A DNA stretch of 32,240 nucleotides, taken from positions 1-32,240 of the forward strand of contig JAEOTL010000206.1 in assembly GCA_016839845.1 (NCBI GenBank). The letters run 5' to 3'. A program made the position numbers and the translations under genes. Position 1 is the first letter of the stretch. Every line of letters begins with the position of its first letter. The stretch comes from Promethearchaeota archaeon. GTDB taxonomy: Archaea; Asgardarchaeota; Lokiarchaeia; Sigynarchaeales; SOKP01. Positions 1 through 8,205 of this stretch are shown piece by piece. The notes beneath the pieces are model-generated. The model was not told where the DNA came from, did no database searches, and was given only the letters and a program-made list of their open reading frames with translations.

Positions 1-1860
1 GCCCCGAACGGGACAGGAAAAACAATAATTGCTTTAAGTGGACTACTTCCCTTAGTATATGAGAAAAATCTAAAGATCATTTATATGTGTAGAACACATT
101 CACAAAACAGGAGAATTATCAAGGAATTAATTAAAATCTCACAAAAAATGAAGGATGATAATCAACCATTAAAACTGAAAGCTTTATCAATAAGGGGACG
201 AAATGAAATGTGTTTGAATAAAACACTTCTGAACTTGAAGCTAAATCCTAAAGAGTCAATGTCAATCTGTAATGATTTACGTCAAAATAAAAATTGTATT
301 CACTTTGTAAATCTATTAAAAAAAAAGGATAAAGTCGAAAATCCTACATTATTAGCTCCTGAGATATTTAATAAACCTATTGATGCTGAGCAGCTAATCG
401 ATTTTTGTACTAACGAGAGATTATGTCCATATTTTCTTAGTAAATTTCTGTTAAAGGAAATGAATATTATTATTTGTAATTATCAATGGTTATTCAACCC
501 CTATATTCAAAATTTATTTTTAACGTTAATTGATCAAGAACTTCAAGATTGTATTTTGATTCTCGATGAGTGTCACAATATTATAGATGTTGCGACAGAT
601 GTAAACTCTGAAAGATTAACACCATATGCATTAAGACTTTGTTTGAAGGACCTTGAGATGTATCGATCACCAATGTTAATGCAGAATTTTGTAAGAATAT
701 TAATGGATGAGATGACGGAGCACAAAGAAGCATTGAAACTGGGGGATGAAAAAATCCAACCCGATACATATCTTAATCGTTTATTAAGGGAATTAGGCAT
801 AAAGGATTTGAATACATTTGAGGTACTTATTGAGGAAATTCATGATTTTAGTGTTTCTATCCACCAAGAAAAGGTGGCAAATGGTGAAGTTTCACGAGAT
901 TTTTTAGGATCATTTGCAGAGTTTTGGTTGAAGTGGTTACGATGCTATACTTTAGAAAATTATTTTTTCTGTTTTAGTCTCAAGGAGAATAAGGGAAAAA
1001 GATCTGTTTCCCTTGAGATTGTGGCATTAGATCCAAGAGAGATCGTTATCCCTATTCTTAAAAAAGCATATTCTTCATTAAGTCTTTCAGGAACAGTAAA
1101 TCCGTTTGTGTATAATAATCTAATGGGATTAAATGAGTGTGGCAAAACTTATAAAGGGATAATTACCCACACACCTTTTCAGAAAAAAAACATAAAAGCA
1201 GTAATAGTTGAGGGTGTTGATACTAAACGTGCTAACAGAACACCTGTAATGTTCAAAAAAATGATAGATAAAATATATGAGGTATTAGTATGTACACCCG
1301 CCAATATAGGAATATTTTGTGCTTCCTACCAAATTGTGAAAGGGCTCTGTACTTATGGTATTGTTGAGGCTGTAAAAAAGAGCGGGAAAAAACTATTTAT
1401 AGAAGAGCCAGGATTGTCAGCATCTGAAAATAATCTCATGGTTGATGATTTCAAATCATTGTCATCAAATGGGGGTGCTGTCTTACTTGGGGTATGCGGT
1501 GGGAGAAACTCTGAAGGTGAAGATTATCCCGGAGATTATATGAATTCTGTAATCATTGCAGGATTTCCGTACCATTTACCTACTCCACGGGTTGAGGCTA
1601 AAATTCAGTATTACGACAAAGTTTTTAGTAACCAAGGGTGGAATTTTGCATATCTTTATCCTGCTATTCAGAGAGCTAATCAAGCTTCAGGGCGTCCAAT
1701 TCGAAAGATATCTGATAAAGGAGCGATTATTTTCATGGATAGTCGATTTAAAACCAAATATAAATGGATCTCTGAATGGGTAAGAGAAGAATTAGAAATT
1801 ATTCCTGATAAATCAGAAGCGTTGATTAGAAACTTAACTCCTTTTTGGAAAGCCAAGTAG
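1..1860 (+). CDS. XPD/Rad3-family (DEAD_2) Fe-S DNA helicase, 5' truncated
   Basis: The frame is open from base 1, so the gene begins before the window and the methionine at 85 is internal. It opens inside the Walker A motif (APNGTGKT, codons 1-8) and continues with a motif Ia-like YMCRTHSQ. Four cysteines at visible codons 71, 90, 99 and 142 (the last in LCPYF) are placed like the 4Fe-4S cysteines of XPD, although the spacing differs from the best known archaeal XPD. A DECH box (ILDECHNI) and a C-terminal motif VI (QASGRPIR) complete a superfamily 2 helicase. Family members unwind DNA 5' to 3' in repair. Only the N-terminal few dozen residues before Walker A are missing. It ends 30 bases before the convergent glycogen synthase gene. 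It could be a paralogue of XPD rather than the orthologue. Confidence 0.9.
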   Translation, partial: APNGTGKTIIALSGLLPLVYEKNLKIIYMCRTHSQNRRIIKELIKISQKMKDDNQPLKLKALSIRGRNEMCLNKTLLNLKLNPKESMSICNDLRQNKNCIHFVNLLKKKDKVENPTLLAPEIFNKPIDAEQLIDFCTNERLCPYFLSKFLLKEMNIIICNYQWLFNPYIQNLFLTLIDQELQDCILILDECHNIIDVATDVNSERLTPYALRLCLKDLEMYRSPMLMQNFVRILMDEMTEHKEALKLGDEKIQPDTYLNRLLRELGIKDLNTFEVLIEEIHDFSVSIHQEKVANGEVSRDFLGSFAEFWLKWLRCYTLENYFFCFSLKENKGKRSVSLEIVALDPREIVIPILKKAYSSLSLSGTVNPFVYNNLMGLNECGKTYKGIITHTPFQKKNIKAVIVEGVDTKRANRTPVMFKKMIDKIYEVLVCTPANIGIFCASYQIVKGLCTYGIVEAVKKSGKKLFIEEPGLSASENNLMVDDFKSLSSNGGAVLLGVCGGRNSEGEDYPGDYMNSVIIAGFPYHLPTPRVEAKIQYYDKVFSNQGWNFAYLYPAIQRANQASGRPIRKISDKGAIIFMDSRFKTKYKWISEWVREELEIIPDKSEALIRNLTPFWKAK

Positions 1861-1890
1861 TGATTTCCTCAGTTTAAATCAAGTTCATTG

Positions 1891-3705
1891 TTAAGATTCT
1901 TGACCCAAATTTGAATTTAATTCTGCCATTTTAGAGTAAAGATTCGCTAACTTTTCTGAAACTTTTTTCCATCTAAAATTATTTTCTACTCGTTTATAAC
2001 AGTTTTGTTTTATCGTAAGATAAAAATCTGGATCTAATAAAGCAAGAGATTTAAGAGTTTCATCCGGGATTTGATTTACCATTTTTAGGGTATCAGTTTC
2101 ATAAATTGTACTTACTACTTCTACACGTTTAGAAATAAGTGCAAGTAAAAAAAACGAGATCAGAGCATCTGCAAACTGAGAAGGATTATCCTTCTCTATC
2201 AGAATCCCCGTCCCAATTTCCCAAAAGTTTCTTACATCTATTACAGTTTCCTGAAAGCCTCCTACGTGAGTTGCAATAATAGGAATTTTTGAAGCCATCG
2301 CTTCTAGGGCATTAATACCAAAAGGTTCCCATCGAGATAATGCACAGTAAACGTCCGCGGATAAATGAGCTAGATAATAGATATCCTCCACAACCCCAAA
2401 GATAATTCTGAGGTTTTTTGGATACTGTTTCACAATTTGGGAATAAGTTTTAATCTCCTTAAGACTATAATCAGTTGGGGTGATTAAGCACAAAAACTTA
2501 GCCTCTGGAATAACTTTAATAACCTTGGGGATAGCCTCGAAAATGGTGTCAAATCCTTTCTGGCTAGACAGTCTTCCACTTGTTATAACTAATGGACCAC
2601 TATTCTCAAACGCTTTTATCTTCCCATCTTTCCTATATAGATCACCATCTGAAAGGTTCGAGATAACTTCGGAAACTTTTTTAGAACGGATTAGTGGGCT
2701 CCTCCCTAAATTAGCAATTTTATAAGTTAATAGAAAATTCTTTAAATTAGAAAAACTAATCCTATCATCTGGAATCTTAAGAACTTTTCGCAACTCATCT
2801 CCATGTTTTAAGATAACTTGCTGATAAATCTCATCATAATCCCAATCACATCCGTCATAAACAAAATCAGATTTAAAACTTATTAAATCTTTTCCGCAAT
2901 TTGGTATTACATCAGAAATGAGGTAGGCTTGACTAACTGTAGTTACTATATCGCAAACAAGTGCTCCAATCTGTTCAACAGTAGGAGGACGATGAACGTC
3001 TCTGTCAGATTCAGAACCTTTAGTCATCATGAAAATTTCTTGTAAAGTTAAGTATTTTTTACCTTCCTTTAAAAGTACTTCTATGGGGGATTTATCAATC
3101 TTACAATCGTAGTAGTACTCAATATCATATCTAGGCCAAGTTAGCAGGTGAATTGTAATTATAGAATATACATTAATATTAATTCTATTTAGTACTTGTT
3201 TTATCCCAATGTATGGTATAACAGAATGATAATCATGTAAATGTACAATATCAGGTAGATTATTCTTTTGATCTTTGATTAGGTGATCTAAATAGCAGTG
3301 TATCCCTATTGAAAAAAGGCAAATTTTCTCTCTTAGAGTATCAGGATTATAAACAGCAGGATCGTCTAAAAAATTAATAGCGTGTGAATTATCTCCCGCA
3401 ATTAAGATAAGATTTATCTTATCAATCTTAGTTCTATAGAATGCAATTTTATAATTGTTCTCTAATTCTTTTCTTCCAGAATCTGAAGAAGAATTTTGCC
3501 CTTGACATTTAATAGAGAGTTTTTCTAAATGATATTTATTTTTAAGTTTATTGATTTGACCGTGAGCAGGAATAAAAACAGTGATATCAAATTTATCGGA
3601 AAGATGCTTAGCTTGATTGGCGGGAACCTCCCCAAGACCCCCAACTTTTATGATTCCCGCATATTCGAATGTAAATATCCATACTTTTATCTTTTCTTTA
3701 CTCAC
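1891..3705 (-). CDS. Glycogen/starch synthase-like glycosyltransferase (GT5)
   Basis: A 604-residue GT-B glycosyltransferase. Residues 21-28 (KVGGLGEV) form the nucleotide-sugar binding lysine-glycine motif of GT5 glycogen synthases. The C-terminal half has the TSGRLSSQKGFD strand and the E460-x7-E468 motif (EPFGINALE), followed by ATHVGGFQETV, all typical of retaining GT-B enzymes. The expected reaction is transfer of glucose from ADP- or UDP-glucose to alpha-1,4-glucan. It is longer than the usual 450-540 residues; the extra length lies mostly between residues about 290 and 385, ahead of the second Rossmann domain. The start is GTG at 3703-3705, since an in-frame stop lies three codons upstream. 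It is divergent from the RidA gene. The GH57 gene at 13.3 kb could act on the same polymer, but they are not linked in an operon. Confidence 0.85.
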   Translation of the reverse strand: MSKEKIKVWIFTFEYAGIIKVGGLGEVPANQAKHLSDKFDITVFIPAHGQINKLKNKYHLEKLSIKCQGQNSSSDSGRKELENNYKIAFYRTKIDKINLILIAGDNSHAINFLDDPAVYNPDTLREKICLFSIGIHCYLDHLIKDQKNNLPDIVHLHDYHSVIPYIGIKQVLNRININVYSIITIHLLTWPRYDIEYYYDCKIDKSPIEVLLKEGKKYLTLQEIFMMTKGSESDRDVHRPPTVEQIGALVCDIVTTVSQAYLISDVIPNCGKDLISFKSDFVYDGCDWDYDEIYQQVILKHGDELRKVLKIPDDRISFSNLKNFLLTYKIANLGRSPLIRSKKVSEVISNLSDGDLYRKDGKIKAFENSGPLVITSGRLSSQKGFDTIFEAIPKVIKVIPEAKFLCLITPTDYSLKEIKTYSQIVKQYPKNLRIIFGVVEDIYYLAHLSADVYCALSRWEPFGINALEAMASKIPIIATHVGGFQETVIDVRNFWEIGTGILIEKDNPSQFADALISFFLLALISKRVEVVSTIYETDTLKMVNQIPDETLKSLALLDPDFYLTIKQNCYKRVENNFRWKKVSEKLANLYSKMAELNSNLGQES

Positions 3706-3745
3706 AATTGCTCATATCTCATTTAAATGCTACCGATACCAACAG

Positions 3746-3764
3746 TTTGAAATTAGATTTCAAA
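3746..3764. repeat. Perfect inverted repeat in the divergent glgA-like/ridA intergenic region
   Basis: TTTGAAAT and ATTTCAAA (8 bases each) flank a 3-base spacer. The repeat lies about 40 bases upstream of the glycogen synthase start, so it could be an operator for that gene. In DNA this AT-rich some such repeats arise by chance, so a function is only a suggestion. Confidence 0.35.
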
Positions 3765-3861
3765 GGATGTAATCAAATGAATTTAAAATAGACTTTTATT
3801 AAAACATAATCAATCTTTTATTTATTCTTATTGGAAATAGCACAAACTAAATATTCTGAGG

Positions 3862-3919
3862 GATATAAAAAAGATTTAAAGGATTCAAATTTTTTCTATT
3901 GTAAAATCCTTATAAAATA
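3862..3919 (+). promoter_or_regulatory. Candidate TATA elements upstream of ridA
   Basis: Two TATA-like boxes precede the RidA gene: GATATAAAAAAG near 3862 and CTTATAAAATAA near 3908. The second sits about 30 bases before the ATG at 3940, which would give a leaderless or nearly leaderless transcript. The first would give a leader of about 50 bases that includes an AAAGGT ribosome-binding-like sequence near 3925. Which of them is used cannot be decided from sequence. Confidence 0.4.
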
Positions 3920-3939
3920 AAGTTAAAGGTACATTAAAT

Positions 3940-4314
3940 ATGACAGAAAAAGAAGTAATTGATATAGGGGCTGCAAAAGCCGGACCCTATAGTCTTGGTT
4001 TAAAAGTAGGGAATTTAATATTTGTTTCAGGTCAGGTTATGGAACCTGGAGCAAGTGGAATAAAAGAACAAACTATCACAGCTTTAGAAAAGATTAAAAA
4101 AATTATAGAAGCTGCTGGAGCTACTGTTTCTGATATAGTGAAAATTACCGTTTATTTAAAAAATATGTCAGATTTCAAAGAAATGAATAATGCATATAAA
4201 GATTTTTTCGAGAAAAACAGGATTACAGAGAAATATCCTACAAGATCTACAATTGAAGCAGTAAGCCCACTCCCAAATGCATTAGTTGAAATCGATGCAA
4301 TAGCCGTTATTTGA
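3940..4314 (+). CDS. ridA: RidA family 2-iminobutanoate/2-iminopropanoate deaminase
   Basis: A 124-residue YjgF/YER057c/UK114 protein, the usual length. R102 (YPTRSTIEA) and E117 (LVEIDAIAV) are 15 residues apart, the spacing of the substrate-binding arginine and catalytic glutamate in active RidA enzymes. The N-terminal AGPYS and FVSGQV motifs are also present. RidA hydrolyses reactive enamine/imine intermediates released by PLP enzymes such as threonine dehydratase, and acts as a cytosolic trimer. The downstream gene, on the same strand after 43 bases, is a C69-like hydrolase; the two may be co-transcribed but have no obvious shared pathway. Confidence 0.93.
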   Translation: MTEKEVIDIGAAKAGPYSLGLKVGNLIFVSGQVMEPGASGIKEQTITALEKIKKIIEAAGATVSDIVKITVYLKNMSDFKEMNNAYKDFFEKNRITEKYPTRSTIEAVSPLPNALVEIDAIAVI

Positions 4315-4357
4315 GATCAAGGAATACCAAAGTAATTAAAATTTATGAGGAAAATAT

Positions 4358-5566
4358 ATGTGTGATACTCTTGTAGCATTAGGTAATTCTACGAAAGATA
4401 ATTCTGTAATCTTTGGCAAAAATAGTGATCGAGCAAACAATGAGGCTCAGTTGATTACATTCATGCCCTCAAGCAAACATTCAATAAAAGAAGATGTAAA
4501 TTGCACTTATATTACAATACCTCAAGTATCTGAGACACATAGTGTAATCTTGTCAAAACCTTTCTGGATGTATGGTGCTGAAATGGCTGCGAACGAATTT
4601 GGGGTAGTTATAGGCAATGAAGCTGTTCATACTAAGGAGGAAATCCAGGAAACTGGTTTATTAGGCATGGATTTACTTCGATTAGGAGTTGAACGAGCTA
4701 AAACGGCAAGAGAAGCTTTAGATATAATTATTGAATTGTTAGAAACCCATGGGCAAGGGGGAGATTGTTCATTTGAAGGAATCGGTTATCTTTATCATAA
4801 TTCATTTATAATAGCGGATTCAAAAGAGGGTTTTGTGTTGGAGACCGCAGATAAGTGGTGGGTCGTCGAAACTGTAAAAGATGTAAGATCTATATCCAAT
4901 AACCTCTCAATAAGGGGTAAAGGTGATATGAGAAGAAAAGGAATAATCCAACATGCGATTGAGAAAGGTTATTGTAAGGATGATGCTGAGTTTGATTTTG
5001 CTTTAATATTTTCTCATCCACAAATTCCAGATAAGTTTCCGTCACAAACTAGAGATGGTTGTACCATGAAGCAACTTAAGGAAAATCAAGGGGATATCAC
5101 TCCTGCAGCAATGATGGAGTTTCTCAGAGAACATAATATTGGAATTTGCATGCATTATTCTAATCAGTCTGTAGGTTCTCAAGTGTCTCACCTTCAAAAA
5201 GGGGAGTATAAGTTTATACATTGGTTTACTGGGGGAACGATGCCTTGTTTAAATATATTTAAACCCTATGTCTTTCCCGCAGTAGATTTTAGATTTTCCG
5301 CTGATAACTCTAATCCTTATACTGAAATAAGTCCTGACTGGTTCTGGTCTCATCATAAAAAATTCACACGATCTCATAAAAAATTACCCGTAAAATTACC
5401 AACTCAACAATATATAAAAAAATTAAGGGAAATAGAGAATGATTTAATCTTTGATGTAGAGAACTTATTAAGTAAAGACAGACAGTTATCCAATAAGGAA
5501 TTGGCTGAGGGGGTAAAGATCCTCAACTATAAAGCATGGGAAAAATCAGAAGAAGTGATCAAATAA
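4358..5566 (+). CDS. Secernin-like C69 family N-terminal nucleophile hydrolase
   Basis: A 402-residue protein that begins MCDTLVALGNSTKDNSVIFG and continues with KNSDRANNEAQ. This is the secernin/C69 dipeptidase signature, in which Cys2 becomes the N-terminal nucleophile after removal of Met1. The FGKNSDR motif and the later HNSFIIADSKEGFVLET segment are typical of the family. Peptidases of family C69 cleave dipeptides; the function of secernin-type members in archaea is not established, so the substrate is unknown. No signal peptide is seen, which fits a cytosolic enzyme. The ATG at 4358 is fixed by the requirement for Cys2. Its 3' end faces the ceramidase-like gene with only 11 bases between the two stop codons. 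Confidence 0.87.
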   Translation: MCDTLVALGNSTKDNSVIFGKNSDRANNEAQLITFMPSSKHSIKEDVNCTYITIPQVSETHSVILSKPFWMYGAEMAANEFGVVIGNEAVHTKEEIQETGLLGMDLLRLGVERAKTAREALDIIIELLETHGQGGDCSFEGIGYLYHNSFIIADSKEGFVLETADKWWVVETVKDVRSISNNLSIRGKGDMRRKGIIQHAIEKGYCKDDAEFDFALIFSHPQIPDKFPSQTRDGCTMKQLKENQGDITPAAMMEFLREHNIGICMHYSNQSVGSQVSHLQKGEYKFIHWFTGGTMPCLNIFKPYVFPAVDFRFSADNSNPYTEISPDWFWSHHKKFTRSHKKLPVKLPTQQYIKKLREIENDLIFDVENLLSKDRQLSNKELAEGVKILNYKAWEKSEEVIK

Positions 5567-5573
5567 TCAAATC

Positions 5574-5580
5574 TTTTTTA
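5574..5580 (+). terminator. Short T-rich terminator after the C69 gene
   Basis: A run of six T residues follows the C69 stop codon by about 8 bases and overlaps the end of the convergent gene. Archaeal RNA polymerase stops at U-rich tracts without needing a hairpin. Confidence 0.4.
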
Positions 5581-6975
5581 ATTTAATTTTTTAAAAATTT
5601 TAAACAAATGATTTATGATATAGAGCCCACAAACAGGGCTAAAACCAGCAAAGGATTCCCAACCACCTTGTTCAATGTAATCTTTTACCGGAAATAAATA
5701 TCCAATCCAATCATTTATGTTCTGAAATATAAATGAGTTATTTGATCCCGATGGGGATTTACTCAGCAGATCTCTTCCAAATTCTCCATAAAGTTCACCT
5801 GGAACAAGAATCATATCAAAATTCCTTGATTCACTTCTGGAAGGGTTACTTAATTTGAATTGTACCACTTGAACATTAGACTCTGCTACTAAATTTAATT
5901 TCTTATATTTCATAACAAATTTAGTGAAATTGGTTTTTATTAGCTTAGAAAGTGGTAATAGAAAAAATTTCTTTAAAACAAATCTTATTTTATTTGCGAC
6001 CCAATTTTTAGAATAGTATCTAAAATCTCTGAGTGGGATCCAAAAATATCTTGAATGGGAAGATATAGTGCAGATTTCAAGATATTCCTCAATTGGGATA
6101 GAATCGACCAATTTTAAGGCTTTTTCCGCTAATGTATACCCTATCTTTTTTGAATGTCCATAATTACCTTGTTGATTATAGACTAATGATTTGCTTCTCT
6201 CTAATACTTCATAGTTTGTACCACAAGTTGTAATGGGATTATAATTCCCGGATGGCCCATTGAAATAAATACCTTTTATTTTACCTTGAGTTAATTCTTT
6301 AATTCTGAATAATATGCGCCCAGGATAATCAGCAGATAATTTATTGTTGAGATGAGATAAAGAAGTAGGATGACACGCATAATTAATAAGAATTCCGATT
6401 AACTCCCGAGAGTCTTTAGACCGAAAAGCAATAATCCCTAATTCAGGAAGAATCTTTTCGGAGGGGTGTCGCCTATTGATCACAAGATTGGGATTAAATC
6501 GTTCTTTAGTCCAAGATATCAAACAATAATGTAAATTTGAAAACATATCCCTTATCATTTTTACAATCTGTTGAGTAAACCATACTATATACTTATCGCT
6601 TCTATTAACACCAAAAAGAACACCACGTAAAAATTTGATAGATCCTCCAGGATAATAAAACTCTCCCGTTAAATCTGGAGAAGAATGAGTGTGTGTCGCA
6701 TGAATAATAATAAAATCTTCATTTAGGAAAGGTATATTATAGACTATTTTTTGCTTAATGTACTCAACTAAACTTAAGGGTAATTTTAGTGTATCTAATG
6801 ATAAAAGGAGTAAATATCTTTTTTCATTCCTGTTGTCGCTTTCCTCAATCAAAACTCCATGTGCATAAATGTTATCTAACTTTCCCTTACATGCATCCTT
6901 TCTGGTATACCCCGCCATAGAGACACCAATATAATTCTTTGGAGTGATTATAATTTCACTAAACGCGACTTTCAT
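5578..6975 (-). CDS. Neutral/alkaline ceramidase-like protein
   Basis: A 465-residue protein counted from the ATG at 6975; an in-frame TTG four codons upstream (6987) is a weaker alternative. The N-terminus (KVAFSEIIITP, then GVSMAGYTRKD) matches the start of the neutral/non-lysosomal ceramidase N-terminal domain. H92, H95 and H97 lie in HATHTHSSPD, the zinc-ligand region of that family. NYACHPTSLS and FNGPSGNYNP are further conserved blocks. Neutral ceramidases hydrolyse ceramide to sphingosine and fatty acid. No signal peptide is visible, the protein is shorter than the roughly 700-residue enzymes, and it lacks the C-terminal immunoglobulin-like domain. The substrate in an archaeon is therefore unknown and may be another amide. 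Confidence 0.78.
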   Translation of the reverse strand: MKVAFSEIIITPKNYIGVSMAGYTRKDACKGKLDNIYAHGVLIEESDNRNEKRYLLLLSLDTLKLPLSLVEYIKQKIVYNIPFLNEDFIIIHATHTHSSPDLTGEFYYPGGSIKFLRGVLFGVNRSDKYIVWFTQQIVKMIRDMFSNLHYCLISWTKERFNPNLVINRRHPSEKILPELGIIAFRSKDSRELIGILINYACHPTSLSHLNNKLSADYPGRILFRIKELTQGKIKGIYFNGPSGNYNPITTCGTNYEVLERSKSLVYNQQGNYGHSKKIGYTLAEKALKLVDSIPIEEYLEICTISSHSRYFWIPLRDFRYYSKNWVANKIRFVLKKFFLLPLSKLIKTNFTKFVMKYKKLNLVAESNVQVVQFKLSNPSRSESRNFDMILVPGELYGEFGRDLLSKSPSGSNNSFIFQNINDWIGYLFPVKDYIEQGGWESFAGFSPVCGLYIINHLFKIFKKLN

Positions 6976-7091
6976 TAATTTATACAAGAAATAATTTAAA
7001 ATAAAAACCTAATTTTGATAAAACTTAATAGTTTAAGAGTATTTCTTCTTATAGTATTTATTAAAATAGTCTTCTGTTAGGGATTCTGACA

Positions 7092-7385
7092 ATGCCATTA
7101 AGTAAATTAGAAGTTTTGGGTATGGAAGGCGCAATTTCAAACTATAAACGAGGACGTCACACTATCCATCAGAAACATTGTATCCTTGTCTTTCCAGGTA
7201 TTCAGACAAGAAAGGCCGCAAATAATCTAATTGGAAGGATTGTTGTCTGGAAGAGTTCAACTGGAAAGGAATTAAAAGGCATAATAACACGTGCCCATGG
7301 AAATAACGGTGCTGTTAGGGCGCATTTTAAAAAAGCTGGCGTTCCAGGACAAGCATTAGGAACGAAAGTACAAATAATTAAATGA
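7092..7385 (+). CDS. rpl35ae: Large ribosomal subunit protein eL33 (L35Ae)
   Basis: A 97-residue basic protein of the archaeal/eukaryotic eL33 family, a component of the 50S subunit absent from bacteria. Conserved blocks are NYKRGRHTIHQKHCIL, NNLIGRIVVW, ITRAHGNNGAVRAHF and the C-terminal PGQALGTKVQI. The ATG at 7092 is preceded by TAGGGAT at 7078-7084, a plausible ribosome-binding site, and by a TATA-like stretch (TTTATTAAAA) around 7055. It stands alone between a divergent ceramidase-like gene and a membrane protein gene. Many archaea, including Asgard archaea, carry this protein. Confidence 0.95.
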   Translation: MPLSKLEVLGMEGAISNYKRGRHTIHQKHCILVFPGIQTRKAANNLIGRIVVWKSSTGKELKGIITRAHGNNGAVRAHFKKAGVPGQALGTKVQIIK

Positions 7386-7455
7386 AACATACTGTTTTTT
7401 TACCTTTTAAAGTACTAGGACATTCGAGTTTTAATTGAAATTAGGGGAAATATTA

Positions 7456-7983
7456 ATGTTTTTTGAGAATAAGAATTATATCTTTATTAAAAGTGCAATT
7501 TATTTAGCAGTTTTCCTTTTGTTGCACTATATGTTTAAATGGATTCCCAACACTATTGTATCTCTCTTCAGTGCAATAGATGAGAGTGTATATCAACATA
7601 TGAAAATTGCATTTTTAGCATACATCATCTTAATGTCGCTAGAACTAACTTTATTTAGAAAGAAGATTACTAACAAGAGTAATTTCATTTATTCTCATTT
7701 ATTCTCTGCTGTATTAATTCCTTTTTTTACACTTGTCCTCTTCTTGATAGGTGCGATGTTTTATGGTGAACGTCATTTTGTGATTGAGATAATATACGCA
7801 ATTATTATCACTTACTTATCGGGATTATCCATAAATATTCTTGAGAAAGAGTTTTACAAAGTTCAGTTTAGTAAGCGATTTAAAATATTTATAATGATTA
7901 TAATAATAATCATGGTTATGGAATTCATAGTTTTTAGCTTTAGATTACCTTGGCATGATGTTTTTGCGAATCCATATGCATAA
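7456..7983 (+). CDS. Small membrane protein, DUF6512-like
   Basis: The protein is 175 residues from the ATG at 7456, which is preceded by AGGGGAA as a ribosome-binding site; an in-frame TTG at 7435 would add seven residues but is less likely. It has about five hydrophobic helices: IFIKSAIYLAVFLLLHYMF, the FLAYIILMSL segment, LIPFFTLVLFLIGAMF, IIYAIIITYLSGL and IFIMIIIIIMVMEFIVF. The segment SLFSAIDESVYQHMKIAF resembles the conserved SAVNESxWEHLK motif of DUF6512 proteins found in Firmicutes and archaea. The function of that family is unknown. The gene may be read with rpl35ae, 70 bases upstream, though a separate promoter is possible. Confidence 0.65.
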   Translation: MFFENKNYIFIKSAIYLAVFLLLHYMFKWIPNTIVSLFSAIDESVYQHMKIAFLAYIILMSLELTLFRKKITNKSNFIYSHLFSAVLIPFFTLVLFLIGAMFYGERHFVIEIIYAIIITYLSGLSINILEKEFYKVQFSKRFKIFIMIIIIIMVMEFIVFSFRLPWHDVFANPYA

Positions 7984-8022
7984 ATGAAATATTAAACTTC
8001 AAATATTTCTTACTTCTCTTAT

Positions 8023-8044
8023 ATCTTGAAGTGCAATTCAAGAT
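8023..8044. repeat. Perfect 8-base inverted repeat after the DUF6512-like gene
   Basis: ATCTTGAA and TTCAAGAT are separated by six bases (GTGCAA). The repeat lies 40 bases after the stop codon and ahead of a seven-T tract (8069-8075), so it could be a 3' hairpin of the upstream transcript. Confidence 0.4.
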
Positions 8045-8068
8045 TATCAGTAGGTCTTTTAGTCCCAA

Positions 8069-8075
8069 TTTTTTT
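8069..8075 (+). terminator. T7 tract, candidate terminator
   Basis: Seven consecutive T residues lie about 85 bases after the DUF6512-like gene and before the zinc-finger gene on the same strand, a plausible intrinsic archaeal termination site. Confidence 0.4.
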
Positions 8076-8122
8076 AAGATTATATCCAGATAATACATGA
8101 TACATAGATGATATACTTATTT

Positions 8123-8147
8123 TAGTAGTAACCTCAATCTACTACTA
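8123..8147. repeat. Inverted repeat upstream of the zinc-finger/PH-like gene
   Basis: TAGTAGTA and TACTACTA (perfect 8-base arms) are separated by nine bases. The repeat sits 25-30 bases upstream of the TATA-like sequence TTTTAAATTTA near 8170, which is where an archaeal activator or repressor could bind. Function is inferred from position only. Confidence 0.35.
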
Positions 8148-8205
8148 TTGATAAAGCGATTTGGAAAGAATTTTAAATTTATTAGGTTGGGTTTAAAACT
8201 TAGCA

